Assembly (NCBI GenBank): GCA_022709425.1
Contig: JAKLIW010000011.1
Location: 1 to 64,000 of the forward strand
Reading direction: 5' to 3'
Source of the DNA: a bacterium
GTDB taxonomy: Bacteria; UBP6; UBA1177; JAKLFG01
DNA length: 64,000 nucleotides
In this document: positions 28,432 to 36,213 of the stretch, piece after piece
Numbering within the stretch: position 1 is the stretch's first letter
Layout: the number at the start of each line of letters is the position of its first letter
Made by a program: the position numbers and the translations under genes
The notes under the pieces: model-generated
Databases searched by the model: none
Seen by the model: the letters and a program-made list of their open reading frames with translations, nothing else
What the model was told of the DNA's origin: nothing

Positions 28432-29637
28432 TCACACGCTCGTTTTCAACTTGACATTCAGTTTCAGTGATCCGCCAGCCGGAACCACAACGCCGGTCCC
28501 CCCATTCACGCGGCCCCGCAGCAGACAGGCGTACTTCGTTCCGGGGTTACCGACCAGCGTCGTGACAAGGTCATACTCTTTAACCGTTATGTCGCTACCA
28601 CTGTTGTTATCGAACTTACGGTTTATGACGCAATAGACATCGTTACCGGAGATCGTCGGCGGAGTATACGCGCCATTGACTTGAGTCGATGGACGATAGT
28701 ATAGTTGCCCCGCGCCATTACCGTGGTTGATCAGCGTCTGTACTTGGTTATCTGATACCGTACAGACATTATTCCCCGTGCCGACGCGTAATCCATACGA
28801 AGAAATGCCCTCACCAGCCTTACAATCTTGCACGCCATTAGTTGAACACAGTAAAGATTCCCACCAGTTAGCGCATGTATAAAGCACTCCTGAAGTCTGA
28901 TACCATGTATGTGTGGTTTTACCGAAATTGTGGCGCATCCACATGACGATATTGCGGTTGAAACTCTTGTCGTCGGTAGCTGATATACCGATCCGGTAAG
29001 TAACTCGTTTTGCCTGTCCGTTTGCTATGGTGATGGTCCCGGTCAGATCGCGAGCGATCATGAAGCTCGCCGCCGCCGCGTCTGCTCCATCAAGCAAAAA
29101 GACACCGGCCTCCTTGAAGGTCACATCGCCGCCGCTTGCGTTAGTGAACAGCCTCTGAAGATCGAAGTAGCAATCAGGACCGCTTGTGACGAGTGACTGC
29201 ACACTCATTTCCGCTTTTTGTAACTGACCTGCACCGGTTCCTTGTAATATGAGCGCCTGCAAACCATATTGTGATAATGAGAACGCGGTGTCATCAGATC
29301 CTAGCTGTAATCCTCCATAATTCTTCGACGCATAATAATTATCGTATTGACCGGAGGCGGGGCCACCACTTGAGTGTGTAGCTCCACTCACTCGTTTACA
29401 ATATGCCCCTAAGGACTCTGGTGCTATCTTTTCATTCCAGAGGGCGCCGATGAGATGCTTTGAGAACGACCGAAAAGGCAACTCAATAACATCGTGTTCC
29501 GGCCGATCACGATCCTGTATGATAAGACGGCCGCAGTGTTCCGGCTTTGTGAGATCTTCAAACCGATTGACGACGAGCGGCCCTTTAGTTATTTCGCCGA
29601 ACACATCAAAATCTAACCCGTGTGCGTCATTAAACAT
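28432..29637 (-). CDS. phage tail-associated structural protein with duplicated domain
   Basis: 401 residues from ATG 29637, after AGGGGG; an upstream in-frame ATG at 29658 overlaps the previous gene's end. I do not recognise a named family. Two halves resemble each other: 'GLQALILQGTGAGQLQKAEM...FTNASGGDVTFKEAGVFLL' (about 125-190) and 'QVQTLINHGNGAGQLYYRPS...FDNNSGSDITVKEYDLVTTL' (about 295-365), so a roughly 170-residue beta-rich domain has been duplicated. The last stretch (VVVPAGGSLKLNVKLK) is typical of virion surface proteins. Location between baseplate and fibre genes suggests a fibre connector or decoration. Confidence 0.6.
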   Translation of the reverse strand: MFNDAHGLDFDVFGEITKGPLVVNRFEDLTKPEHCGRLIIQDRDRPEHDVIELPFRSFSKHLIGALWNEKIAPESLGAYCKRVSGATHSSGGPASGQYDNYYASKNYGGLQLGSDDTAFSLSQYGLQALILQGTGAGQLQKAEMSVQSLVTSGPDCYFDLQRLFTNASGGDVTFKEAGVFLLDGADAAAASFMIARDLTGTITIANGQAKRVTYRIGISATDDKSFNRNIVMWMRHNFGKTTHTWYQTSGVLYTCANWWESLLCSTNGVQDCKAGEGISSYGLRVGTGNNVCTVSDNQVQTLINHGNGAGQLYYRPSTQVNGAYTPPTISGNDVYCVINRKFDNNSGSDITVKEYDLVTTLVGNPGTKYACLLRGRVNGGTGVVVPAGGSLKLNVKLKTSV

Positions 29638-29647
29638 GAGGAACCCC

Positions 29648-30145
29648 CTATGAATCAACTATCGTTTGTGTATCGAAGGTGACCAGCGCATCGTTTTCTG
29701 CCGCCCAGTCTACTGCATCACCCGCTACAAAATTCGTTACCTGTTTTCCAATTACGGTATTATTGTAGAGCGTCAAAGACGCTGCGGCGGTAAAATCCGG
29801 TTTCCCGTCTACTTCCGCGATGAGCATGACGGAGAACGCGGACGAATTGAGTTCATCGGGATTGACCGGCGGCGTCCATGAATAGGTGCTGGTCGGATTG
29901 GCGACCAGCGCTATGAATATGCGTGTCTCGCCGCCATCCAGTGAATAATAGAGATTCACCCCGTTTTCCGTACCGCGTTTATTCCATGACACCGTTATAG
30001 CAGAATAGGCGTCTAGCAAGATTCCATCTGAAGGTGCGGTGAGACTAAATGACATGAGCTTTATAAGTTGAAAATCGACCCCTTCAGGGCAGTCGGGGAG
30101 CAGGTTTTCCAGTACGCCTTCCTGTATGTCGAAGATTTCCTTCAC
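29648..30145 (-). CDS. phage structural protein, Ig-like, unrecognised
   Basis: 165 residues. After a short N-terminal helix that resembles tail-end adaptor segments ('IFDIQEGVLENLLPDC'), residues 35-120 read as a beta-sandwich ('ITVSWNKRGTENGVNLYYSLDGG', 'STYSWTPPVNPDEL'), similar to fibronectin/Ig-like modules on phage virions. Family not recognised. It is the first cistron after the hammerhead element at 30,160-30,222; its GTG/ATG region follows 15 bases later with GGAGGTG as ribosome-binding site. Confidence 0.55.
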   Translation of the reverse strand: MKEIFDIQEGVLENLLPDCPEGVDFQLIKLMSFSLTAPSDGILLDAYSAITVSWNKRGTENGVNLYYSLDGGETRIFIALVANPTSTYSWTPPVNPDELNSSAFSVMLIAEVDGKPDFTAAASLTLYNNTVIGKQVTNFVAGDAVDWAAENDALVTFDTQTIVDS

Positions 30146-30159
30146 CGTTTCACCTCCAT

Positions 30160-30222
30160 CGGCTCGTCAGTGCGGCAATTTAGCCGCATACCGGGGTGGG
30201 GAGTGGCACCCCGGTTTCGCCG
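30160..30222 (-). ncRNA. type II hammerhead ribozyme C (tail operon)
   Basis: Read on the minus strand from 30222: CGGC (stem II), GAAA core (30218-30215), stem III CCGGGGTG (30214-30207) pairing with CACCCCGG (30198-30191) around an 8-base loop, UA cleavage dinucleotide (30190-30189), stem I TGCGGC/GCCGCA (30188-30183 with 30176-30171) around a 6-base loop, core CUGACGA (30170-30164), and GCCG (30163-30160) closing stem II. Every conserved core position fits CUGANGA, GAAA and UH. Cleavage would fall after 30189, between a 147-residue gene and the Ig-like gene. The order of helices makes it a type II (open stem II) form. Confidence 0.9.
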
Positions 30223-30237
30223 TCAGAGACGCAAGTG

Positions 30238-30681
30238 TTACACGCTGTCGTCGAGCTGGCTGGTCATGGCACCGACATCTATGGTCTTGTCGGCGGTCAG
30301 CGCAGCGACGGCAGCGGCCTGAAGTTTCTGCCCGTACTTGAGCTTCAAGTAGTAATTCCCCGCAAGGTCTTTCTGGAGATACTTGAGCCGCGTGGCGTCA
30401 AGACCGTTCACCGGCAGGACAGTACCGTCCGATTTCGTGCCCGATTCGGCCGGGACGAGTATCTGGCCGAGTTTTATAGTCTTTGCCGGGCTGGTCTGGA
30501 CGATCTGCAAAGCGACGATCTTCGCCGAAGTGTCGATGCTGGTGATAGGCAGCGCGTCGATCTTACATCCGCCGACCGGCGCGGCGATGACATCGACGGC
30601 GTTGGTGCCAAGCGCATTGGTGATCTGACCGACCCCCGCATCGCCGGGCAGGGTGAATACCGGGTTCGTGTTTTTTGCCAT
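30238..30681 (-). CDS. phage structural protein, unrecognised
   Basis: 147 residues, no signal peptide or membrane segment. Composition is Ala/Leu/Lys-rich with 'VGQITNALGTNAVDVIAAPVGGCKIDALPITSIDTSAKIV' in the N-terminal half, which resembles beta-rich decoration or tail-tip proteins made in quantity. A good ribosome-binding site (AGGAGG) precedes ATG 30681, twelve bases after the tail protein I gene. Its stop codon lies 16 bases before hammerhead C, so ribozyme cleavage would leave this cistron's message with a defined, hairpin-protected 3' end. Confidence 0.55.
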   Translation of the reverse strand: MAKNTNPVFTLPGDAGVGQITNALGTNAVDVIAAPVGGCKIDALPITSIDTSAKIVALQIVQTSPAKTIKLGQILVPAESGTKSDGTVLPVNGLDATRLKYLQKDLAGNYYLKLKYGQKLQAAAVAALTADKTIDVGAMTSQLDDSV

Positions 30682-30693
30682 GATCTCCTCCTG

Positions 30694-31464
30694 TTATTGA
30701 AAGTTACCGGTCAAATAAACGGCCTTTAAGGGGCTATTGAGACGGCAGACCGCACCGTTCAATTCCGATATCATGTCGTCGGGCCCTGCGTCGCCCGATA
30801 GCATCGCCACCGTCTGCGGGTCCTGGTAGCAGTAGGCGAATTCGGCGGGCATGATCTCCGTGGCGCTGTCGGCAGCCGTGACCGCCGCCATTGTCGCCAG
30901 CCCGCGCTCCGGGCCGTCTTTGGGGTGGACGATACCTTCCCCGCCCCCCAGCGTGACGACGGTATGATGCGGGACGGTATTGGTCTGGCTGTTGAGCAGG
31001 CGCAGCAGTTCGAGGATCGACCGCTTGTTCTTGTACTTCTCGATGAGCCGGTTGAGGAGCGACATCTGCACTTCGTTGATCCCGGTCTGGGGGACGGTGA
31101 CGGTCATCTTGAACCGCGCCGGAACGCCGCCGTATTCGAACCATTCCTCAACGATGCCGGAAAGCCCCATCTTGGTGAAGATCGAGCGGACCGCCCACGG
31201 GGTGCCCCGGTATTTGTGCAGTTCTATCGCGTCCTTGATAAGGGTGCGCTTCTTCTGTTCGGTATCGGCGAAGGTCCATTCGGGGTCATAGACGCCGAAT
31301 TCCTTGGCGAGTTCTTCAAGCGCCGATGCGTCCACCGTGTCGATGTGGCAGACGAGCAGTTTGCGCAGGTCGAGCGTCATGAGGCGGTCGTAGACCGCGT
31401 TCATCGCCTTTGCGCGAAGGTCCCGTATAGATTCGGGTATCAGCTTCTCATTAGCCATTCTCAT
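30694..31464 (-). CDS. tail protein I family baseplate protein
   Basis: 256 residues. 'IPESIRDLRAKAMNAVYDRLM' followed by 'LEELAKEFGVYDPEWTF' and 'KRTLIKDAIELHKYRGTPWAVRSIFTKMG' is the P2 gpI/Mu gp48 pattern; the C-terminal part with 'ARFKMTVTVPQTGI' resembles the baseplate-peripheral domain. In P2-like tails gpI joins J and W to make the baseplate wedge. An alternative ATG two codons in is equally possible. Overlaps the end of the J gene by 14 bases, in the usual W-J-I order. Confidence 0.88.
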   Translation of the reverse strand: MRMANEKLIPESIRDLRAKAMNAVYDRLMTLDLRKLLVCHIDTVDASALEELAKEFGVYDPEWTFADTEQKKRTLIKDAIELHKYRGTPWAVRSIFTKMGLSGIVEEWFEYGGVPARFKMTVTVPQTGINEVQMSLLNRLIEKYKNKRSILELLRLLNSQTNTVPHHTVVTLGGGEGIVHPKDGPERGLATMAAVTAADSATEIMPAEFAYCYQDPQTVAMLSGDAGPDDMISELNGAVCRLNSPLKAVYLTGNFQ

Positions 31465-32581
31465 ACACCGCGTCTATGTTGACGGTCACATCATTGTCGG
31501 CGCAGTACGCCCATTCCGACGGCAGCACCTTTGTATAGATGGGTTGCGCGGGCGTGGATACCTTATAGACGCCCGAGATATTCTGGCAGATCGCCATGAT
31601 CTTTGACGGTACGATGTCGCGGCCGAGCCCCGCCCGCCGGTCCGCCGCATAGGCGCGCAAAGCGGTCTCTATCTGCGCCTTTATCTCTGCGGTGCGGTGG
31701 TATTCCGACAGGAAGAGCTGAACGGTGACGCTGATGGTGTAGTCGACCTGCGTCGGCGCCTCGACCTCCACCTTGTCGGTGAGCGGACGGCGCTTCTCAT
31801 AGGAGAGATAGGTCTGTATCGTGGTGATCTCTGCATTGGTCGGGATGCCGGTGGACATGAGCGGGTAAACCTTGACGACGCACGGTTCATTCTCCGGCGC
31901 CTCGATGGCGGCGTCGATCACGCTGGGGTGCGCCGATTTTGTGTAGTAGATATAGGCATCTTCGGGACCGGCGACCGAGAAGCTCGACGGGGCGAGCAGT
32001 ATCCGCTCCTTGAGATGTTCGGTGGTCTCGCGCGCCGCGCCGCCCGATGTGGCGGTGGTGTTCTGGACCGCGCTGCTGTCGACATACTGGAGCGGCTGCT
32101 TGAGCTGGGTGATGGTGTTCGCTGCGTACCCGTTCCCCGCCGTTCCGGCAACGGTACATTCGGCCGGGATATCGACCGTGAGCTGGCCCGCCGCGATGAT
32201 CCCCGGCTCGGTCGTCTCGAAGATGACCATCCCGTCGGCCGAACCGACCTGTACGCCGGTGTCGATGACGTAGTTCTGGCCGAGCGTCTGGAGCAGGGTG
32301 AAACGGATGGTGGTGACGGCCTTGACCGCCTCAAGGCGCGTGACGCCGAACCGTTCGCCGATATAGTCGATGATCGGTTCGCGCGAAAAGCGGACCAGGT
32401 TGAGCTTCGCCGCCTCGTTGATGCCGACCCGCATGATGAGTTCGCGGTATTGCCCGTTCTTGAGCAGGCCGTATTCGTACTGCGAGAGGTGGAAGGTCGT
32501 GCCGGTATCGGCTTCGAACTGCGCCACCATCTCGTTCCATACGGTCTGGGGGTCGTAGCTGATGAATAGTGGATCGGTCAT
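31451..32581 (-). CDS. baseplate J family protein
   Basis: 376 residues. Baseplate J (gp47-like) signature through the body: 'YGLLKNGQYRELIMRVGINEAAKLNLVRFS', 'GVQVGSADGMVIFETTEPG', 'GTAGNGYAANTITQL' and 'YYTKSAHPSVIDAAIEAPENEPCVVKVYPL'. It is the main wedge protein of contractile tails (T4 gp6 equivalent). Its start overlaps the W gene by four bases (ATGA). Length and order are typical. Confidence 0.93.
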   Translation of the reverse strand: MTDPLFISYDPQTVWNEMVAQFEADTGTTFHLSQYEYGLLKNGQYRELIMRVGINEAAKLNLVRFSREPIIDYIGERFGVTRLEAVKAVTTIRFTLLQTLGQNYVIDTGVQVGSADGMVIFETTEPGIIAAGQLTVDIPAECTVAGTAGNGYAANTITQLKQPLQYVDSSAVQNTTATSGGAARETTEHLKERILLAPSSFSVAGPEDAYIYYTKSAHPSVIDAAIEAPENEPCVVKVYPLMSTGIPTNAEITTIQTYLSYEKRRPLTDKVEVEAPTQVDYTISVTVQLFLSEYHRTAEIKAQIETALRAYAADRRAGLGRDIVPSKIMAICQNISGVYKVSTPAQPIYTKVLPSEWAYCADNDVTVNIDAVYENG

Positions 32582-32943
32582 AGTATCACCTGCGTCGTTC
32601 TTGTTGAATTCGTTGACTTTACCGTGTAGGTGATGGTCAGGGTGACATGGCCCGCCGCGTAGTCGCCGTCAACGGTGACCGAATTGACCGTGATCCGTGG
32701 CTCCCACCGTTTGAGCGAACGGATGGTCTCGACCACCATCTGCGGCGCCACTTCGCCTACCGGCGCGTCGATGAGTTCGTGGAGTCCCGCCCCGAATTCC
32801 GGGTCCATCGGTACGCTGCCGCGCGGTGTGGTCAGGATGATGTTGATGCTTTGGTCGATATCGTCGATGCCGGTCACGATCTCATTGATCGCGCCATTCT
32901 TGAGCTGCCACGCGGCTGACTTTATTTCATTGATGCCCGGCAT
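32578..32943 (-). CDS. GpW/gp25-like baseplate wedge protein
   Basis: 121 residues. 'SINIILTTPRGSVPMDPEFGAGLHELIDAPV' (about 28-58) is the diagnostic segment of the gp25/gpW family, and 'IRSLKRWEPRITVNSVTVD' completes it. These proteins join the baseplate to sheath initiation in contractile tails. The start is GTG-free ATG at 32943, one base after the end of the upstream gene. Confidence 0.92.
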   Translation of the reverse strand: MPGINEIKSAAWQLKNGAINEIVTGIDDIDQSINIILTTPRGSVPMDPEFGAGLHELIDAPVGEVAPQMVVETIRSLKRWEPRITVNSVTVDGDYAAGHVTLTITYTVKSTNSTRTTQVIL

Positions 32944-32944
32944 A

Positions 32945-33778
32945 TCAGAGCACCCCCAGCAGTTTATCGTACAGCGTTTGCACCTCTACCTCGGAGGCTG
33001 CGACGATCACCACCACCGTACCGGCCACGAAGTAACCGTTCGTCGCGTCCGGCGGCGCGTCGGGCTCGTCGGTCATACGGGAGAGCCAATTGCCCAGCGC
33101 CGGTGGCAGAGCTACCGAATAGATGCCCGTATTGTTGAATTTATTGATGGTAGCTCCAGCGGTGCTCAAAGCGGTACCGAGCAGCGTAACGGTGCCGTCC
33201 ATCGCCGCCTTCTGATTCTGTACAGCCGAAAGCGCCATGCGTGTACGGTTTATTTCGACTTCCGCTTTTGCGAATGCCGCCGGGTACATATCTTTGAGCG
33301 AGCGGCCTGCCCACACGTCCTCGCTCATCCAGTCGCCGTCCTGTTCGGGGATGAGTTCCGGCGCCGAAGGACGCGGTGTCGGTATTGAAGGCACTTTAAG
33401 GGTCGTTTTAAGAGCCGTTTTGACGTCATTATAGGCCGACGATACCGACGCGCCGCTGGCCGCCACGATGAGCGTTGCTACGACGGCCGAATAGAGCGTC
33501 GGCGACTGGTTCGGCGCGTTATCGGCATTGGCGAGCCGCGCCGACCATGAGCTTTCTTCAGGGGTGAGCGATATTGCGTAGAAGCCGGTCGCCCCGAGGT
33601 TATTGACCACCACCTGTGCCTGCGCCGCCGCCGCCTGCGCCGCCGCAAGTTTCTGATTTATGAGCGTCTGGAGCGGGGTCAGCGCGTCGATCTTCGCCTG
33701 AATTTCAGCCGCTACCTCTTCGGCCGCCGCAAGCTGTTCCGGGAATAGATCTCCGAGTTTTTGGTCTATCCACACCAT
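32945..33778 (-). CDS. phage structural protein with internal duplication, unrecognised
   Basis: 277 residues, Ala-rich with coiled N-terminal helices ('EQLAAAEEVAAEIQAKIDALTPLQ'). Two copies of a roughly 65-residue unit are visible: 'TGFYAISLTPEESSWSARLANADNAP...VVATLIVAAS' (about 65-110) and 'TGIYSVALPPALGNWLSRMTDEPDAP...AGTVVVIVAAS' (about 215-262), each preceded by an alpha-helical stretch. I know no family for it. Placement among baseplate genes V, W, J suggests a baseplate or tail-tip component; the duplicated unit would give a pseudo-symmetric pair. Confidence 0.6.
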   Translation of the reverse strand: MVWIDQKLGDLFPEQLAAAEEVAAEIQAKIDALTPLQTLINQKLAAAQAAAAQAQVVVNNLGATGFYAISLTPEESSWSARLANADNAPNQSPTLYSAVVATLIVAASGASVSSAYNDVKTALKTTLKVPSIPTPRPSAPELIPEQDGDWMSEDVWAGRSLKDMYPAAFAKAEVEINRTRMALSAVQNQKAAMDGTVTLLGTALSTAGATINKFNNTGIYSVALPPALGNWLSRMTDEPDAPPDATNGYFVAGTVVVIVAASEVEVQTLYDKLLGVL

Positions 33779-33780
33779 TA

Positions 33781-34005
33781 TCAGCCCCCCATTTGTGTTA
33801 CTGTTGGTGCTATAGTCGCCGGTGGTGTGAACACATGTACATGCGTGTTGTATTTTAGGTCTACCGAGCTGTCGAGATACGAGCAGATCGCGGCTGCGAG
33901 AGCATCGGCGAACTTCTTTGTCTGACCGCTTGTCGGTTCGAAAAGACCTTCGGCGACCATTTTAGCCTGTATGAGCGTTGAGAGTGCTTTCGGATCACGC
34001 GCCAT
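33781..34005 (-). CDS. small baseplate-cluster protein
   Basis: 74 residues: an N-terminal helical half and a C-terminal 'YNTHVHVFTPPATIAPTVTQMGG' segment. The HVH-containing tail resembles the metal-binding ends of phage spike/needle proteins that sit under gpV. Family not certain. It lies between gene V and the duplicated structural gene with spacings of 2-3 bases, clearly in the operon. A cap or chaperone for the spike is a plausible guess. Confidence 0.6.
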   Translation of the reverse strand: MARDPKALSTLIQAKMVAEGLFEPTSGQTKKFADALAAAICSYLDSSVDLKYNTHVHVFTPPATIAPTVTQMGG

Positions 34006-34008
34006 GTG

Positions 34009-34536
34009 TCACCCCGATACTTTTGTAGTTGTTGACGGATTAAGGTGGCAGACGCCGAAGACCTGGCACGGCGACAGTTGGTGCACCACCCCGCCGATCA
34101 CACCGCCGCCGCCGTCGATATCGACCGTGGCACCTTTGACGGTGCATTTCCCTACCGCTTCGACGGTGCAGGGGCCGTCGGCCTTGACGGATATCTCGCC
34201 TTTGCATTCGATATCGAGTTTGTGGGCGGACCGGTCGTATTTGATGACGGTGCCGTCTTTGAACTTCCGCTCGTAGACATCGGCGCTGGAGCTTGGCGGA
34301 TCGTCTTCGTCGCCGTAGACGGCGCACAGGACCACCCCTTCATCGAGAGTATCGTTGAGAATGCAGAAGACCTGTTCGTCGAGGTCGAAAGTATCGGTCT
34401 CGGTGTCGCCTTTCGTGCGGCGGCGGGCGATACGGAGCCAGCCCGAAAGGACCTCGCCGCCCGCAAGGTTCAGCATGACCCGGACCGTCTTCCGGTCGGT
34501 GCTGAATTCTTTTATGAGTCCGAACGCTTCTTTCAT
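34009..34536 (-). CDS. baseplate assembly protein V (tail spike)
   Basis: 175 residues. An OB-fold N-terminal part ('GLIKEFSTDRKTVRVMLNLAGGEVLSGWLRIAR', 'FDLDEQVFCIL', 'EGVVLCAVYGDEDDPP') is followed by a repetitive triple-stranded beta-helix ('KLDIECKGEISVKADGPCTVEAVGKCTVKGATVDIDGGG'), exactly the P2 gpV/Mu gp45 layout. This protein makes the membrane-piercing needle at the baseplate centre. Overlaps the D gene end by four bases. Confidence 0.92.
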   Translation of the reverse strand: MKEAFGLIKEFSTDRKTVRVMLNLAGGEVLSGWLRIARRRTKGDTETDTFDLDEQVFCILNDTLDEGVVLCAVYGDEDDPPSSSADVYERKFKDGTVIKYDRSAHKLDIECKGEISVKADGPCTVEAVGKCTVKGATVDIDGGGGVIGGVVHQLSPCQVFGVCHLNPSTTTKVSG

Positions 34537-35501
34537 CCGATCTTCCGTATCTCTTCAAGTATAGTGTTCAGGCCGCTGCCGTCGTACTGCTGCCTGACGA
34601 CGCCCGCGTGGTAGACGCCTTCGAGCTTTCCCATTCCGGTGAGCGTGGCATTGACCCCAGCGGCCAGCCGCAGGTCGCCCGGTATGGTGAGGCTGCCGGT
34701 GATCTCCGCATTCGCCTGTTTCTTGAACTGCGACCGGGCGTAACGGCGCGCCTGGTCGATGTTCTCGAACCGCTTCTCTACCTTCATCACGCCGCCGATC
34801 TGGATGTCAGGGTTGTTGAAGGTATGGGTTATGACCCGCTTGGTCTTCGGGTGCCAGTAGGTGACCTGCACCCCTTTGATGACATTGGATACCTTCAGAT
34901 CGTAGCCCTTGAGGTCCTTGTAGTCTATCGTCACGGCTGCGGGAAGCACCTCTATGGCGTCGATATCGTAGAAGACCAGCTTGCCGTCCGCCACCTTGAA
35001 GATATGGCCGTAGTCGGCCGCCAGCTTCGAGAGGAACGCGAGGTCCGATTCGTTCTGGGTCAGGCGGTCGAACGCGAAGTCGTATATCTCGCCGACGAGG
35101 GTGAGTCCGTGGTTGGCCGCAATGGTGGCCGCTATCTTTTGCAGGGAGGTATTCTCCCATGCCACGGCGCGTATGTCCCGCAGTTCCTTTTTGATATCGG
35201 TGGCGACACCCCGGATGGTGACCACATCGGGGAAGCCGGTGAACTGCGGCTGATCGAGTTCGAATTCGCCGAAGTTGCGCAGTTTCTTCCGGTGGGTGAG
35301 CTTGACGGTGATCCGGTCTCCCTTTGTCGGGAAGAGGCGGTCGCGCCAGAGCCCGCGCCGGTCTTCGAACGACAGCTCTATCTCGTCCGACTTGCCGGTC
35401 TCGTTGTCGGTATAGGTGAGCGACAGGAACGATGAGCCGACATCGGCCATAACATCGCGGCCTTCAAATAATATCTGCACGTCGGTCCTTACGACTTCCA
35501 C
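34533..35501 (-). CDS. late-control D family protein (baseplate hub)
   Basis: 322 residues. Matches P2 gpD/Mu gp44-type hub proteins: 'FLSLTYTDNETGKSDEIELSFEDRRGLWRDRLFPTKGDRITVKL' near the N-terminus and 'NESDLAFLSKLAADYGHIFKVADGKLVFYD' (about 150-180). These correspond to T4 gp27 in the central hub. Overlaps gene X by 13 bases. Despite the family name no transcription role is expected. Confidence 0.92.
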   Translation of the reverse strand: MEVVRTDVQILFEGRDVMADVGSSFLSLTYTDNETGKSDEIELSFEDRRGLWRDRLFPTKGDRITVKLTHRKKLRNFGEFELDQPQFTGFPDVVTIRGVATDIKKELRDIRAVAWENTSLQKIAATIAANHGLTLVGEIYDFAFDRLTQNESDLAFLSKLAADYGHIFKVADGKLVFYDIDAIEVLPAAVTIDYKDLKGYDLKVSNVIKGVQVTYWHPKTKRVITHTFNNPDIQIGGVMKVEKRFENIDQARRYARSQFKKQANAEITGSLTIPGDLRLAAGVNATLTGMGKLEGVYHAGVVRQQYDGSGLNTILEEIRKIG

Positions 35502-35716
35502 GGCGGCAGGCTCCCTCCTATCGAAACGGTCTGTTCAACGGTCAGCGCCGGTATACGGAGTTTGAGCCCGGCGGGCAGTACGGTATAGAGCAGCACCTCC
35601 GGGTTCGCCTTGATGATCTCGTCCATCCTATTCGGGTCGTTGTAATAGCGGTAGGCGATCAGATCCCAGCGGTCACCGTCGGCGGTGGTATATTCGTAGT
35701 AGCGGAGTGTCGTCAT
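35489..35716 (-). CDS. tail protein X (LysM-like)
   Basis: 75 residues. 'YEYTTADGDRWDLIAYRYYNDPNRMDEIIKANPEVL' is the LysM-type P2 gpX signature. Family members sit at the tail-tube end or baseplate. Overlaps the U-like gene by four bases and gene D by 13, in the classical U-X-D order. Confidence 0.93.
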   Translation of the reverse strand: MTTLRYYEYTTADGDRWDLIAYRYYNDPNRMDEIIKANPEVLLYTVLPAGLKLRIPALTVEQTVSIGGSLPPWKS

Positions 35717-36213
35717 GTCCCTGCCTCTTCCTGCCGGACGGCGCCGGACAGATCGTCATCGTTCTGCGCCGCCGTACCCATGTCGCCGTCGTCCATCTGC
35801 TGAAGGTCGCCGGTCTCCGGTTCTTTGTCGATTATGGCGACCTCGTCGTCGTTGTACTCTTTGAAGGAAACCTCCAGTTCGGCGTCCATGTAGAGGCCGT
35901 CGCCGAGCGTGTTGCCGATCACTTCGCCCAGCTTCTCAATGTAGAAGTCGCCGAGGTAGCGGCCGTTATCGAATACCAGCTCGCGCGCCTCACCGGCGGC
36001 GGCCGCCTGTTTTATCGCGTCGATGGCATCTTCCACCACGCAGAAATCACGGTGGAAATAGAGTTGCAGGGTATAGCCGGAAAGACCGGCCCCCATGAAC
36101 TGCGACTTCGGCTTATTGCCGGGCGTCTCGTGGACCGCGAAGCGGAAGTCATGCTCGCCGGAAAGCCCCTGCGTCGCCCGGAGCTGGAACTGTATGTCAC
36201 CCCATTGCATCAT
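35713..36213 (-). CDS. GpU-like tail terminator/assembly protein
   Basis: 166 residues. 'MQWGDIQFQL' start and 'GYTLQLYFHRDFCVVEDAIDAIKQAAAAGEARELVF...GDFYIEKL' match the P2 gpU family (tail-baseplate linker, DUF1320-unrelated). The acidic, low-complexity C-terminus (135-166) looks disordered. ATGA overlap with the tape-measure gene upstream and with X downstream, so it is fully coupled. Confidence 0.85.
   Translation of the reverse strand: MMQWGDIQFQLRATQGLSGEHDFRFAVHETPGNKPKSQFMGAGLSGYTLQLYFHRDFCVVEDAIDAIKQAAAAGEARELVFDNGRYLGDFYIEKLGEVIGNTLGDGLYMDAELEVSFKEYNDDEVAIIDKEPETGDLQQMDDGDMGTAAQNDDDLSGAVRQEEAGT

Noticed and set aside
30128..30240. Intrinsic terminator in the 30.15-30.24 kb gap
   Set aside because: The strong 8-bp hairpin there has no U-tract and is fully explained as stem III of the hammerhead ribozyme.
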